A stretch of 64,000 nt of DNA, from NCBI RefSeq assembly GCF_036452155.1, contig NZ_JAWJZY010000001.1. One strand, written 5' to 3'. A program made the position numbers and the translations under genes. Shown here piece by piece: positions 1-10,600 of the stretch. The stretch's first letter is position 1, and the number at the start of each line of letters is the position of its first letter. The notes beneath the pieces are model-generated. The model made no database searches. It had not been told where the DNA came from and saw nothing but the letters and a program-made list of their open reading frames with translations. The stretch is from Sorlinia euscelidii (GTDB lineage Bacteria > Pseudomonadota > Alphaproteobacteria > Acetobacterales > Acetobacteraceae).

Positions 1-434
1 CCGTGTGAACGGTGACTGATGGAAACGCCGTGCGAGGCTTCGAGACCGGCAAAGTTCCAGCGCTTCATGGCGCCGGCAAAACCCTTACCTTTACTCGTTG
101 CGGTCACGTCCACTTTCTGGCCCACGACGAAATGCGCGGCTGAAAGGCGTGTCCCCGCCTCAAGCACCGCATCGTCACTGACACGAAATTCGACGAGCTT
201 CCTGCAGGGCTCAACCTTCGCGGCGGCGAAATGCCCACGCATGGGCTTGGAGACGTTTTTGACTTTTGCCTTGCCCATACCGAGTTGCACGGCCGTATAG
301 CCGTCACGCTCAACATTACGGGTGGAGACAACCGTCACATCGTCGAGATGAAGAACGGTGACAGGCACGTGTGTGCCGTCTTCCTTGAAGAGTCGGGTCA
401 TGCCCAACTTTTTTGCGATCAATCCGGTGCGCAT
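1..434 (-). CDS. rplC: 50S ribosomal protein L3 (partial, C-terminus beyond the window)
   Basis: L3 is an early-assembling 23S rRNA-binding protein near the peptidyl transferase centre. The minus strand from 434 reads MRTGLIAKKLGMTRLF and then a HVPVTVL segment, the usual bacterial L3 N-terminus. About 144 codons are present before the window edge; the full protein normally exceeds 200 residues. The ATG at 434 lies 10 nt after the rpsJ stop, the standard S10-operon arrangement, so the two are surely co-transcribed. Identity is certain; only the 3' part is missing. Confidence 0.95.
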   Translation of the reverse strand, partial: MRTGLIAKKLGMTRLFKEDGTHVPVTVLHLDDVTVVSTRNVERDGYTAVQLGMGKAKVKNVSKPMRGHFAAAKVEPCRKLVEFRVSDDAVLEAGTRLSAAHFVVGQKVDVTATSKGKGFAGAMKRWNFAGLEASHGVSISHRSH

Positions 435-444
435 CGTCTGGACC

Positions 445-753
445 TTAAAGCTTGATCTCGACATCGACGCCAGCGGCGAGGTCGAGCTTCATGAGGGCGT
501 CCACGGTCTGCGGGGTCGGCTCGACAATATCGAGCAGGCGGCGGTGAGTCCGAATTTCGAACTGCTCGCGGCTTTTCTTATCCACATGTGGCGAGCGGTT
601 AACAGTAAAACGCTCAATATGCGTCGGTAGCGGGATGGGACCCCGAACCTGCGCACCCGTGCGCTTCGCCGTGTTCACGATCTCCTTCGTGCTGTTATCG
701 AGCACGCGGTGGTCGTATGCCTTGAGGCGAATGCGGATGTTTTGGCTGTCCAT
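445..753 (-). CDS. rpsJ: 30S ribosomal protein S10
   Basis: S10 (NusE) is a 30S head protein that also joins transcription antitermination complexes with NusB and NusG. The 102-residue product starts MDSQNIRIRLKAYDHRVLD and contains the family segments RGPIPLPT and RSPHVDKKSREQFEIRTHRR, full length for the family. It opens the S10 operon here, followed by rplC after 10 nt. It lies about 120 nt downstream of tuf, with a strong hairpin between them, so some uncoupling of tuf and S10-operon expression is possible. Confidence 0.98.
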   Translation of the reverse strand: MDSQNIRIRLKAYDHRVLDNSTKEIVNTAKRTGAQVRGPIPLPTHIERFTVNRSPHVDKKSREQFEIRTHRRLLDIVEPTPQTVDALMKLDLAAGVDVEIKL

Positions 754-814
754 CTTTATAAATCGTCCAACTCAATAAGGTTCGGGGGCTACCCTGCTCC
801 TTCTAAGCCTCGAA

Positions 815-850
815 GGCTGACCCGACCAGGTGCGCCCGGTCAGGTCAGCC
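815..850 (-). promoter_or_regulatory. Long hairpin between tuf and rpsJ
   Basis: Arms 815-827 and 838-850 pair over 13 bp with one mismatch around a 10-nt loop. On the transcribed minus strand no T-run follows the stem, so it is not a canonical intrinsic terminator. It may be a processing or partial-termination site between tuf and the S10 operon. The structure is seen directly; the role is inferred. Confidence 0.5.
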
Positions 851-873
851 CCCATAAGAGGCTATATTTTCGT

Positions 874-2064
874 TCAGGCGGTGATCGACGCGACCACACC
901 TGCGCCGACAGTCCGGCCACCTTCGCGGATCGCGAAACGAAGACCTTCATCCATCGCGATCGGTGCGATCAGCTCAACATCCATCGCAACGTTGTCGCCC
1001 GGCATGACCATCTCCGTGCCTTCCGGCAGTTGGACAACACCCGTGACGTCCGTCGTGCGGAAGTAGAACTGGGGACGATAATTGGTGAAGAACGGCGTGT
1101 GACGGCCACCTTCCTCTTTCGTGAGGATGTAGGCTTCTGCCTTGAACTTCTTGTGCGGCGTGATGGAGCCGGGCTTGGCCAGAACCTGACCGCGCTCAAC
1201 GTCTTCACGCTTCGTGCCACGCAGCAGGGCACCGATATTATCGCCCGCCTCACCACGATCAAGAAGCTTGCGGAACATCTCAACGCCGGTCACTGTCGTC
1301 TTGACTGTGTCCTTGAGACCGACGATCTCGACTTCCTCACCGACATTGACCGCACCGCGCTCAACGCGACCCGTCACAACCGTGCCACGACCGGAGATCG
1401 AGAAGACGTCTTCAATCGGCATCAGGAAAGGACGGTCAATCGGGCGCTCAGGCTGCGGGATGTAGGAGTCAACCGCTTCCATCAGCTCAAGAACGCGGTT
1501 CTCACCGATTTCGGCATCGCCGTCTTCAAGCGTGACGAGCGCGGAACCCTTGATGATGGGGATATCGTCGCCCGGGAACTGGTAGGAAGAGAGAAGCTCA
1601 CGCACTTCCATCTCAACGAGTTCAAGCAGCTCAGGGTCATCCACCTGGTCAACCTTGTTCAGGAAGACGACCAGCGCGGGAACACCCACCTGGCGCGCGA
1701 GAAGGATGTGCTCACGTGTCTGGGGCATCGGGCCATCAGCAGCGGAAACAACGAGGATCGCGCCATCCATCTGTGCCGCACCGGTGATCATGTTCTTGAC
1801 GTAGTCAGCATGGCCCGGGCAGTCGACGTGCGCGTAATGGCGGTTTTTCGTCTCATACTCAACGTGAGCGGTCGAGATCGTGATACCACGTGCACGCTCT
1901 TCCGGCGCCGCGTCGATCTGATCATAAGCCTGGTATGTCGCACCACCTGACTTGGCGAGCGTCTTGGTGATCGCAGCGGTCAGTGAGGTTTTGCCATGGT
2001 CAACGTGACCAATCGTTCCGATATTGCAGTGCGGCTTCGTCCGCTCAAATTTAGCCTTAGCCAT
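874..2064 (-). CDS. tuf: Elongation factor Tu
   Basis: EF-Tu is the GTPase that delivers aminoacyl-tRNA to the ribosomal A site. The 396-residue product shows GHVDHGKT (19-26, P-loop), DCPGH (82-86) and NKVD (137-140), then the two beta-barrel domains, and ends VGAGVVASITA. The frame is open well upstream, but the family N-terminus MAKAKFERTKPH fixes the start at 2064, with GGAGA a few bases ahead. A perfect 6-bp hairpin (2083-2088/2095-2100) sits in the 97-nt leader between rpsG and tuf. The normal upstream neighbour fusA is absent. Confidence 0.98.
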   Translation of the reverse strand: MAKAKFERTKPHCNIGTIGHVDHGKTSLTAAITKTLAKSGGATYQAYDQIDAAPEERARGITISTAHVEYETKNRHYAHVDCPGHADYVKNMITGAAQMDGAILVVSAADGPMPQTREHILLARQVGVPALVVFLNKVDQVDDPELLELVEMEVRELLSSYQFPGDDIPIIKGSALVTLEDGDAEIGENRVLELMEAVDSYIPQPERPIDRPFLMPIEDVFSISGRGTVVTGRVERGAVNVGEEVEIVGLKDTVKTTVTGVEMFRKLLDRGEAGDNIGALLRGTKREDVERGQVLAKPGSITPHKKFKAEAYILTKEEGGRHTPFFTNYRPQFYFRTTDVTGVVQLPEGTEMVMPGDNVAMDVELIAPIAMDEGLRFAIREGGRTVGAGVVASITA

Positions 2065-2161
2065 CGTTCTCTCCATAACCCACCGCCGAAGTTGCGGCGG
2101 GGAAGATTGCTCATTAACATCAGGTCCCGATTGAAACCCGAAACTGTTGAGCTGGTTAAAC

Positions 2162-2638
2162 TTACCAGCGGTAGTGGCTGAATGCCTTGTTGGCTTCAGC
2201 CATGCGATGCGTGTCTTCACGCTTTTTGACGGCCGAACCGCGATTATTGATCGCATCCATCAGCTCGTTGGACAAGCGCTCCTGCATCGTGTTTTCGCCA
2301 CGCTTGCGCGATGCGTCGATCACCCAGCGAATTGCCAGGGCCTGACGACGTTCCGCACGGACTTCGACAGGCACCTGATACGTCGCGCCACCGACGCGGC
2401 GTGAGCGCACCTCGACGGCAGGCTTGACGTTGTCGAGCGCTGCGTGAAACATCGCAACCGGATCCGCCGAAGCACCACCACGACGGCGGACAGCCTCAAG
2501 CGCACCGTAAACGATACCTTCAGCAGTCGATTTCTTACCATCGTACATGAGCGCATTCATAAAGCGCGTAATGACGACGTCTCCAAACTTCGGATCGGGA
2601 AGGATCTCACGCTTGACAGCGCGATGTCGGCGACTCAT
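2162..2638 (-). CDS. rpsG: 30S ribosomal protein S7
   Basis: S7 nucleates assembly of the 30S head and contacts E-site tRNA. The 158-residue product begins MSRRHRAVKREILPDPKFGD and contains GGATYQVPVEV and RWVIDASRKR, all typical. It follows rpsL by 14 nt in the str operon. The next gene downstream is tuf rather than fusA, and the 97-nt gap is too small to hold any trace of EF-G coding sequence. Confidence 0.98.
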   Translation of the reverse strand: MSRRHRAVKREILPDPKFGDVVITRFMNALMYDGKKSTAEGIVYGALEAVRRRGGASADPVAMFHAALDNVKPAVEVRSRRVGGATYQVPVEVRAERRQALAIRWVIDASRKRGENTMQERLSNELMDAINNRGSAVKKREDTHRMAEANKAFSHYRW

Positions 2639-2652
2639 GCCTTATATTCCTC

Positions 2653-3024
2653 TTACTTAGGACGTTTCGCGCCGTAAAGCGAGCGACGCTGGCGGCGTTT
2701 TGCAATACCTTGTGTATCCAGCACACCACGGAGAATGTGATAGCGCACACCCGGAAGATCCTTTACGCGGCCGCCGCGGATCAGCACCACGCTATGCTCT
2801 TGCAGATTGTGCCCTTCACCGGGGATGTAGCTGACGACCTCATACCCGTTTGTCAGGCGGACTTTTGCCACCTTACGCAAGGCCGAGTTCGGCTTCTTCG
2901 GTGTGACCGTATAGACGCGCGTGCACACGCCACGCTTTTGCGGGCACCCTTGCAGGGCTGGCACTTTATTCCGCTTCGCAGCAGGCTCACGCCCTTTTGC
3001 GATTAACTGGTTGATGGTCGGCAT
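2653..3024 (-). CDS. rpsL: 30S ribosomal protein S12
   Basis: S12 sits at the decoding centre and controls accuracy. The 123-residue product starts MPTINQLIAKGREP and contains VYTVTPKKPNSALRK and IPGEGHNLQEHS. The lysine in TPKKPNSA is the wild-type residue whose substitution gives streptomycin resistance in other bacteria. The open frame extends to 3108, but the conserved N-terminus sets the start at 3024. It is the first gene of the str operon, about 320 nt after rpoC and downstream of the rpoC terminator, so it probably has its own promoter. Confidence 0.98.
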   Translation of the reverse strand: MPTINQLIAKGREPAAKRNKVPALQGCPQKRGVCTRVYTVTPKKPNSALRKVAKVRLTNGYEVVSYIPGEGHNLQEHSVVLIRGGRVKDLPGVRYHILRGVLDTQGIAKRRQRRSLYGAKRPK

Positions 3025-3232
3025 TCGCCCTTCCCGATTCTCGTTTAAAGACAGACCAGATTCGCACCTGATCCGCGCGCATTCAACACAACTCAGCGCG
3101 CGATGCAAGATCGCCCGCCAAACAAATCTACCCCAGACCTTGGTTTACCAAAGATAAACGGCGTCCAAAGCAAAAAATAAAGTCTATCCTCGGCCTTGAC
3201 GTCCCGAGAGACGGGGGAAGCCGGAAGCGCGT

Positions 3233-3261
3233 TACCTACGGCGCTTACCAGCAAAAGTCAA
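3233..3261 (-). promoter_or_regulatory. rpsL: Candidate promoter of the str operon
   Basis: On the minus strand TTGACT (3261-3256) is followed after 17 nt by TAGGTA (3238-3233), a good -35 and a mediocre -10. It lies just downstream of the rpoC terminator and about 210 nt before rpsL, where the str operon promoter would be expected. The rest of 3025-3300 shows no gene. No transcript data are available. Confidence 0.4.
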
Positions 3262-3300
3262 GCATCTGGATAGAGTCGCCACGATATTTACTGATACCCC

Positions 3301-3333
3301 AGCAAAAAGCGCGCAGCCTGACGCTGCGCGCTT
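3301..3333 (-). terminator. Intrinsic terminator after rpoC
   Basis: A perfect 11-bp stem (3307-3317 with 3323-3333), a 5-nt loop and a run of five T on the minus strand form a textbook rho-independent terminator, starting about 10 nt after the rpoC stop codon. It separates rplKAJL-rpoBC from the str operon. Confidence 0.9.
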
Positions 3334-3343
3334 GTTTTCAACC

Positions 3344-6300
3344 TCAAGCCTCCGATGATTCTTCGGTCGTTTCGACGGAAGCCTGCCCCAGACGCTGGCG
3401 GTCCTGAGAGGCGGCAATCGCACGCAGGCGATTCATGACGCTGCCTGTCCCCGCCGGGATGAGACGTCCGACAATGACGTTCTCTTTCAGGCCATTCAGC
3501 GTATCGACCTTGCCCGCTGTTGCGGCCTCTGTCAGCACTCGCGTCGTCTCCTGGAAGGATGCTGCCGAGATGAAGGACTGCGTCTGGAGCGACGCCTTGG
3601 TGATGCCCTGCAGAACAGGGGCACCCCGCGCCGGCGCCTCATCCAACTTCAATCTCTTGTCATTCTCCGTCTCGAACTCGATCCGGTCAACAATTTCCCC
3701 GACAAGATAGGTTGTGTCGCCCGGCTCCAGAATTTCAACTTTCTGAAGCATCTGCCGGACGATGACCTCAATATGCTTGTCATTGATCTTCACGCCCTGA
3801 AGACGGTAAACATCCTGAATTTCATTCACGAGGTAATCCGACAGGGCTTCGACACCCATGACCTTGAGGATGTCATGCGGCACGCGCGGACCATCGACCA
3901 GCGGGTCTCCCTTCTGGACAAAATCGCCTTCCTGAACGGAAACATGCTTGCCCTTCGGGATGAGGTAATTCGTCTCCTCACCCGTCTCATCATTTTTGAC
4001 GATGATGCAGCGCTTCGACTTATAGTCACGACCGATTTCGATGCGACCTTCCGTCTCGGCGATGATGGCGTGGTCTTTCGGACGCCGTGCCTCGAAAAGC
4101 TCGGCGACACGCGGCAGACCACCCGTGATGTCACGTGTTTTAGAGCCTTCACGCGGGATACGCGCCAGGACGTCACCCGCGTGCACCTTCGCGCCATTAT
4201 CGACCGACAGGAGAGAATCCGGTGCAAGGAAGTAACGTGCGTCATTCCCGTTCGCCAGTTTCACAACATTGCCGGAAGCATCCTTGACCTGCAGACGCGG
4301 CCGCAGATCGACGCTTTTAGCGCCCTGTTTATAATCGACAACCACGCGAGAGGTCAGGCCCGTCACCTCATCCATCCGCTCAACCAGCGTGATTGAATCG
4401 ATGAGATCGAGATATTCGACCGTGCCGGATTCCTCAGTGATGATCGGCAGGGTGTAAGGGTCCCACTCAGCCATTTTAAGGCCGCGCTCGACATTCTGCC
4501 CCTCCGTGACCAGCAATCGGGCACCATAAGGCACACGATAGCGGGCACGCTCGACATTTTTCTCATCCGTCAGCACGATCTCGCAGTTACGCGACATGAC
4601 GATCGTCATGTTCTGACTGTTCTGCACGACGTTGCGGTTGCGGATGGTGACCTTGCCGTCACGGGATGCTTCCACCATGGATTGCTCAGCACCGCGCGTC
4701 GCCGCACCACCAATATGGAAGGTACGCATCGTGAGCTGCGTGCCGGGTTCCCCGATTGATTGCGCCGCGATGACGCCGACAGCCTCACCGATATTGACCG
4801 GTGTGCCGCGCGCCAGATCACGCCCATAACAATGCGCGCAAACGCCGACGCGACTGTCACAGGTCAGGACAGAACGGATCTGCACCGTCTCAACCCCGGC
4901 CTGCTCAATCGCCTCCGCTTCCGCTTCCTCAACCAGCGTGTTGCGCGGGTAGAGGACCTTGCCGTCAGCCGGGTTAAGGACATCCGCGGAGAGAGTCCGT
5001 CCCAGAATACGCTCGGAAAGGGAGGAGACGATCTCACCCCCATCCATAACCGCGCGCACGGTCAGGCCGCGCTCCGTGCTGCAATCATTCTCAACGATGA
5101 TGCAATCCTGCGCGACATCGACCAGACGGCGCGTCAGGTAACCGGAGTTCGCCGTTTTAAGCGCCGTGTCTGCGAGACCTTTACGCGCACCATGGGTGGA
5201 GGTGAAGTAATCGAGAACGGAAAGCCCTTCTTTGAAGTTGGCAATAATCGGCTGCTCGATAATCTCACCGGATGGCTTGGCCATCAGGCCGCGCATCCCG
5301 GCCAGCTGCTTCATCTGCGCTGGCGACCCACGCGCCCCGGAATGACTCATCATCCAGACGGAGTTGGTCGGCTTGCCGATGACCTGCTTTGAGATCTCCT
5401 TCATCATCGCGACCTGCACTTCATCCGTGCAGCGTGACCAGGCATCGACCACCTTATTATAACGTTCACCCGCGGTGATCAGACCATCCTGATATTGCTG
5501 TTCGAACTCTTTGATCTCGGCCTGGGTCCGCTCAACAAGCGCCTGCTTTTCGACCGGGATGATCATGTCATCCTTGCCGAAGGAGATACCGGCACGCGCC
5601 GCGTGGCGGAAACCGAGCCCCATGAGGCGATCACAGAAAATCACCGCCTCTTTCTGGCCGCAATGACGGTAAACCGCGTCGATCACGTCGGAGACGTTCT
5701 TTTTGGTCAACTGCTTATTGACGACCTCAAACGGCACAGCCGCATTATCCGGCAGGATCTGCGCAATCAGGGCGCGACCCGGCGTGGTGATCACCACACG
5801 ACGCGTCACCTGCCCCTCGGCAGAAGGGACTTCCAGACGCAGGCGGATCTTGTCGTGCAGTTTCAGCGTGCCTTCATTCATCGCCAGTTCAATTTCGGCG
5901 ACGGAGTGGAAGGCGGGCGGACCGGCTTTGGTCACGCGCCCTTCCTTATCATATTCCGCCTGATCCGGCGTCGCGAGATATTCCGGCACCTCAAGACTGA
6001 GATAATAAAGCCCCAGCACGATATCCTGTGACGGCACAATGATCGGCTTACCATTGGCCGGGCTGAGGATATTGTTTGTCGACATCATCAGCACACGCGC
6101 CTCAAGCTGGGCTTCCAGCGAGAGGGGCACGTGCACGGCCATTTGATCCCCGTCGAAATCCGCATTGAACGCGGTGCAGACGAGTGGATGGAGCTGAATG
6201 GCCTTGCCTTCAATCAGGACGGGCTCAAAAGCCTGAATGCCCAGTCGGTGCAAGGTCGGCGCGCGGTTGAGCATCACGGGATGCTCGCGGATCACCTCTT

Positions 6301-7597
6301 CAAGGATGTCCCAGACTTCCGGGCGTTCCTTTTCAACCATGCGTTTCGCGGCTTTGATGGTCGTGGCGTGACCATATTTCTCAAGCTTCGAGTAAATAAA
6401 GGGCTTGAACAGCTCCAGCGCCATTTTCTTTGGCAGGCCGCATTGATGCAGCTTCAGTTCCGGCCCGACCACGATGACGGAACGACCGGAATAATCGACG
6501 CGCTTGCCCAGCAAGTTCTGACGGAAACGCCCCTGCTTGCCTTTCAGCATGTCCGAAAGGGACTTTAATGGACGCTTATTGGCGCCCGCAATCGCACGCC
6601 CACGCCGACCATTGTCGAACAGCGCGTCCACCGCCTCCTGCAACATGCGCTTTTCGTTCCGGACAATAATATCCGGAGCGCGAAGCTCAATCAGGCGCTT
6701 AAGGCGGTTATTACGGTTGATGACCCGCCGGTAAAGATCATTAAGGTCCGACGTTGCGAAACGCCCGCCATCAAGCGGGACGAGCGGCCGCAATTCCGGC
6801 GGGATCACCGGGACGAGGTCCAGGATCATCCATTCCGGGCGGGAACCGCTCTCGGCAAATGAATCATAAAGCTTGAGGCGTTTGACCAGCTTCTTGCGCT
6901 TCGCTTCGGACGTCGCGGCTTTGAGATCTTCCCGCAGCAGATCGCCGTCAGACTTATCCTGGTCGCGCCCTTCCCGGTCCACCAGGCCAGGGCGGTCGAT
7001 TTCCTCCGCATGGAGGCGGGCTTTCCAGAGGATCTTCTTGATGGCCTCCGCGCCGATACCGACTTCAAGGCCCTCATCCGCGTAATCGTCCAGAGCGTCG
7101 AAATATTGATCTTCCGACAGCAGGCTATATTGCTTGAACGGGCTCGTGCCCGCCTCGAGGACGATATAGCTCTCGAAATACAGGACCTTTTCGAGATCTT
7201 TCAGCGTGATGTCGATCAGCGTCGCGATGCGGGATGGCAGGGATTTCAGGAACCAGATATGCGCCACGGGTGAGGCGAGCTCAATATGGCCCATACGCTC
7301 ACGACGCACTTTCGCGAGCGTAACTTCAACACCGCATTTTTCGCAGACAATGCCGCGAAATTTCATGCGCTTATATTTGCCGCACAGACATTCATAATCT
7401 TTGATCGGGCCGAAAATGCGGGCGCAGAAAAGCCCGTCACGCTCCGGCTTGAAGGTGCGGTAATTAATGGTTTCCGGCTTTTTGATCTCACCATAGGACC
7501 AGGACCGGATCTGCTCGGCGGAAGCGAGCTGAATTTTGATCTGATCAAAAGACAGGCTTTGGCCCGTCTGGCCCAAAATCTTCATCAGTTCGTTCAT
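3344..7597 (-). CDS. rpoC: DNA-directed RNA polymerase subunit beta'
   Basis: This is the largest RNA polymerase subunit and holds the active-site magnesium. The product is about 1417 residues, with the N-terminal zinc cysteines C70, C72, C85 and C88, the catalytic NADFDGD loop near residue 465, and the C-terminal zinc cluster around CDSRVGVCAHCYGRD. It ends in an acidic tail, TEESSEA. The frame is open to 7612, but MNELMKILGQTGQ at 7597 is the usual start. It follows rpoB by 82 nt and is closed by a strong terminator. Confidence 0.98.
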   Translation of the reverse strand: MNELMKILGQTGQSLSFDQIKIQLASAEQIRSWSYGEIKKPETINYRTFKPERDGLFCARIFGPIKDYECLCGKYKRMKFRGIVCEKCGVEVTLAKVRRERMGHIELASPVAHIWFLKSLPSRIATLIDITLKDLEKVLYFESYIVLEAGTSPFKQYSLLSEDQYFDALDDYADEGLEVGIGAEAIKKILWKARLHAEEIDRPGLVDREGRDQDKSDGDLLREDLKAATSEAKRKKLVKRLKLYDSFAESGSRPEWMILDLVPVIPPELRPLVPLDGGRFATSDLNDLYRRVINRNNRLKRLIELRAPDIIVRNEKRMLQEAVDALFDNGRRGRAIAGANKRPLKSLSDMLKGKQGRFRQNLLGKRVDYSGRSVIVVGPELKLHQCGLPKKMALELFKPFIYSKLEKYGHATTIKAAKRMVEKERPEVWDILEEVIREHPVMLNRAPTLHRLGIQAFEPVLIEGKAIQLHPLVCTAFNADFDGDQMAVHVPLSLEAQLEARVLMMSTNNILSPANGKPIIVPSQDIVLGLYYLSLEVPEYLATPDQAEYDKEGRVTKAGPPAFHSVAEIELAMNEGTLKLHDKIRLRLEVPSAEGQVTRRVVITTPGRALIAQILPDNAAVPFEVVNKQLTKKNVSDVIDAVYRHCGQKEAVIFCDRLMGLGFRHAARAGISFGKDDMIIPVEKQALVERTQAEIKEFEQQYQDGLITAGERYNKVVDAWSRCTDEVQVAMMKEISKQVIGKPTNSVWMMSHSGARGSPAQMKQLAGMRGLMAKPSGEIIEQPIIANFKEGLSVLDYFTSTHGARKGLADTALKTANSGYLTRRLVDVAQDCIIVENDCSTERGLTVRAVMDGGEIVSSLSERILGRTLSADVLNPADGKVLYPRNTLVEEAEAEAIEQAGVETVQIRSVLTCDSRVGVCAHCYGRDLARGTPVNIGEAVGVIAAQSIGEPGTQLTMRTFHIGGAATRGAEQSMVEASRDGKVTIRNRNVVQNSQNMTIVMSRNCEIVLTDEKNVERARYRVPYGARLLVTEGQNVERGLKMAEWDPYTLPIITEESGTVEYLDLIDSITLVERMDEVTGLTSRVVVDYKQGAKSVDLRPRLQVKDASGNVVKLANGNDARYFLAPDSLLSVDNGAKVHAGDVLARIPREGSKTRDITGGLPRVAELFEARRPKDHAIIAETEGRIEIGRDYKSKRCIIVKNDETGEETNYLIPKGKHVSVQEGDFVQKGDPLVDGPRVPHDILKVMGVEALSDYLVNEIQDVYRLQGVKINDKHIEVIVRQMLQKVEILEPGDTTYLVGEIVDRIEFETENDKRLKLDEAPARGAPVLQGITKASLQTQSFISAASFQETTRVLTEAATAGKVDTLNGLKENVIVGRLIPAGTGSVMNRLRAIAASQDRQRLGQASVETTEESSEA

Positions 7598-7679
7598 GCG
7601 CCAAGACCCCATTTCACGCGGCGGCCATGGGCCGCGCGCGCCTTATCATCAATGCAATTTTCAACAAATGACAGCGTCA

Positions 7680-10600
7680 TCACGATGCGCTTTGCTCCAG
7701 ATCGACATTCAGGCCGAGAGATTTGAGCTCTTTAATCAGGACGTTGAAGCTCTCTGGTATACCGGCTTCGAAATCATCCTGCTCACGCACGATGGCTTCA
7801 TAAACCTTGGTACGACCGGAGACGTCGTCCGACTTGACGGTCAGCATTTCCTGCAACGTATAGGCCGCACCGTAAGCCTCAAGCGCCCAGACCTCCATCT
7901 CACCGAAGCGCTGCCCACCGAACTGGGCCTTACCCCCCAGCGGCTGCTGCGTCACGAGTGAGTAAGGACCGATGGAACGCGCATGGATCTTGTCATCAAC
8001 AAGATGGTGCAGTTTGAGCATGTAAATATACCCAACCGTCGTTTTACGCTCAAAGCGTTCACCCGTGCGCCCGTCAATCAGCTGAGACTGACCGGAACGA
8101 TCAACCCCCGCTTTATCCAGCATATCTTCAATATCCGGGATCGACGCCCCATCGAAGACAGGGGTTGCGATGGGCACGCCGCGGCGAAGATTACCCGCCA
8201 GTTCGGAAAGCTGCGCGTTATTCATATCCGCAATGTCGCTATCGAAAACAGCGTCGCCATAGACCGTCCGGAGACGCTCCAGCAAGGCCATTTTCTCTTC
8301 ACCATTGCGCTGATATTCGTCCGCAAGGCGCCCGATATCCTGGCCGATATTGGCACACGCCCAGCCCAGATGGGTTTCCAGGATCTGCCCGACATTCATA
8401 CGTGAGGGCACGCCCAGCGGGTTCAGCACGAGGTCAACCGGTGTGCCATCTTCGAGGAACGGCATGTCCTCGACCGGCACGACGCGGGAGACGACACCCT
8501 TATTGCCGTGACGACCCGCCATTTTATCACCCGGCTGAAGCTTGCGCTTCACCGCAACGAAGACTTTGACCATCTTCATCACGCCTGGTGGCAACTCGTC
8601 ACCACGCTGGAGCTTCTCAACCTTGCTCTCGAACCGCGCCTGAATACGCGCCATTTCGGCATCATATTCACGCCGCAGCGTTTCGAGCTCGGACATCACA
8701 CTGTCTTCCGACACCACAATGTGACGCCATGCACCGCGCGGATGCTCATTCAGCACCTCATCGGTGATAACCGTGCCGGAACGTATGCCTTTGAATCCCG
8801 CGCCTGCCGACTGATTCAGGAGGCGCTCGCGTAGACGGTTGATGAAGCTCCGCTCCTGCACGGCGCGCTCATCATCCCGGTCTTTAGACAGGCGTTCGAT
8901 CTCGGCGCGCTCAATGGCCATGGCGCGCTCATCCTTGTCGATACCACGACGGGAGAAGACACGCACATCAACGATCGTCCCCGTCGTGCCGGGCGGCAGC
9001 TTCAGGGATGTGTCACGCACATCGGAGGCTTTTTCACCAAAAATGGCACGCAGCAATTTCTCTTCCGGCGTGACCGGGCTCTCGCCTTTCGGCGTCACCT
9101 TACCAACCAGAATATCGCCGGGATTCACCTCCGCACCGATATAGACAATACCCGCTTCGTCGAGATTGCGCAGCGCTTCCTCACCGACATTCGGGATGTC
9201 GCGGGTGATTTCTTCCTGACCCAGCTTTGTGTCGCGGGCCATGACTTCAAACTCTTCAATATGGATTGAAGTGAAGACGTCATCACGCGCAATGCGCTCG
9301 GAGATGAGGATGGAATCCTCAAAGTTGTAGCCATTCCACGGCATGAAGGCGACGAGCACATTACGCCCCAGCGCCAGTTCACCCAGTTCGGTCGACGGGC
9401 CATCCGCGATGATGTCACCGGATTTGACGACATCACCAATATGCACCAGCGGGCGCTGGTTGATGCAGGTCGACTGGTTGGAACGCATATATTTACGCAG
9501 GCGGTAAATATCGACACCCTCCGTCGCACCGGTCTCACCCGTGGCGCGGACAACGATACGGGCACCATCGATCTGGTCAACGACGCCGTCGCGCCGTGCC
9601 ACAATGGTCGCACCGGAATCGCGGGCAACCGCGGCTTCCATACCTGTGCCGACAAGCGGCGCTTCCGCCCGCACGAGCGGGACGGCCTGACGCTGCATGT
9701 TGGACCCCATCAGCGCGCGGTTGGCGTCGTCATTTTCAAGAAACGGAATCAACGCCGCGGCAACGGAGACGAGCTGCTTGGGCGAAACGTCACAAGCCGT
9801 CACCTGCTCCGGCGGGACGAGACGGAAATCACCGGACCGACGCACGGAAACCAGTTCATCCGTCAGGCGTCCTGTCTCTTTATCGAGCTTGGCATCCGCC
9901 TGCGCGACGATGAGTTTCTCCTCCTCCATGGCGGAAAGATATTTCCACCCATCCTGGAGCATCCCATCCTTGACGAGGCGATAGGGCGTCTCGATAAAGC
10001 CGTACTTATTGACCTTCGCGTAAGTTGAGAGGGAATTGATCAGACCGATATTCGGCCCTTCCGGCGTTTCAATCGGGCAGATACGGCCATAATGGGTCGG
10101 GTGAACATCTCGGACCTCAAACCCGGCCCGCTCACGCGTCAGACCACCCGGGCCCAACGCGGAAAGGCGACGCTTATGCGTCACTTCCGAGAGCGGGTTC
10201 GTCTGATCCATAAACTGGCTGAGCTGGGATGAGCCGAAGAACTCACGCACCGCAGCCGCCGCCGGTTTGGCGTTGATGAGGTCATGCGGCATAACCGTAT
10301 CGATATCGACGGACCCCATACGCTCACGAATGGCGCGCTCCATACGCAACAGGCCGATGCGATATTGATTCTCCATCAATTCACCGACCGAACGGACACG
10401 GCGATTGCCCAGATTATCGATATCATCGATCTGACCACGCCCGTCTTTCAGGTCGCACATGATCTTGACCGTGCGCAGAATATCTTCCTTGCGGAGCACG
10501 CGCACGGAATCCGGCACGTCGATTTCCAGACGCATATTCATTTTCACGCGGCCGACGGCGGAAAGGTCGTAACGATCCGGATCGAAGAAGATACCCTGGA

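Noticed and set aside
709..1950. 413-codon open frame on the plus strand opposite tuf
   Set aside because: Antisense to the highly conserved EF-Tu gene; the product is compositionally odd, matches nothing, and arises from codon bias of the real gene.
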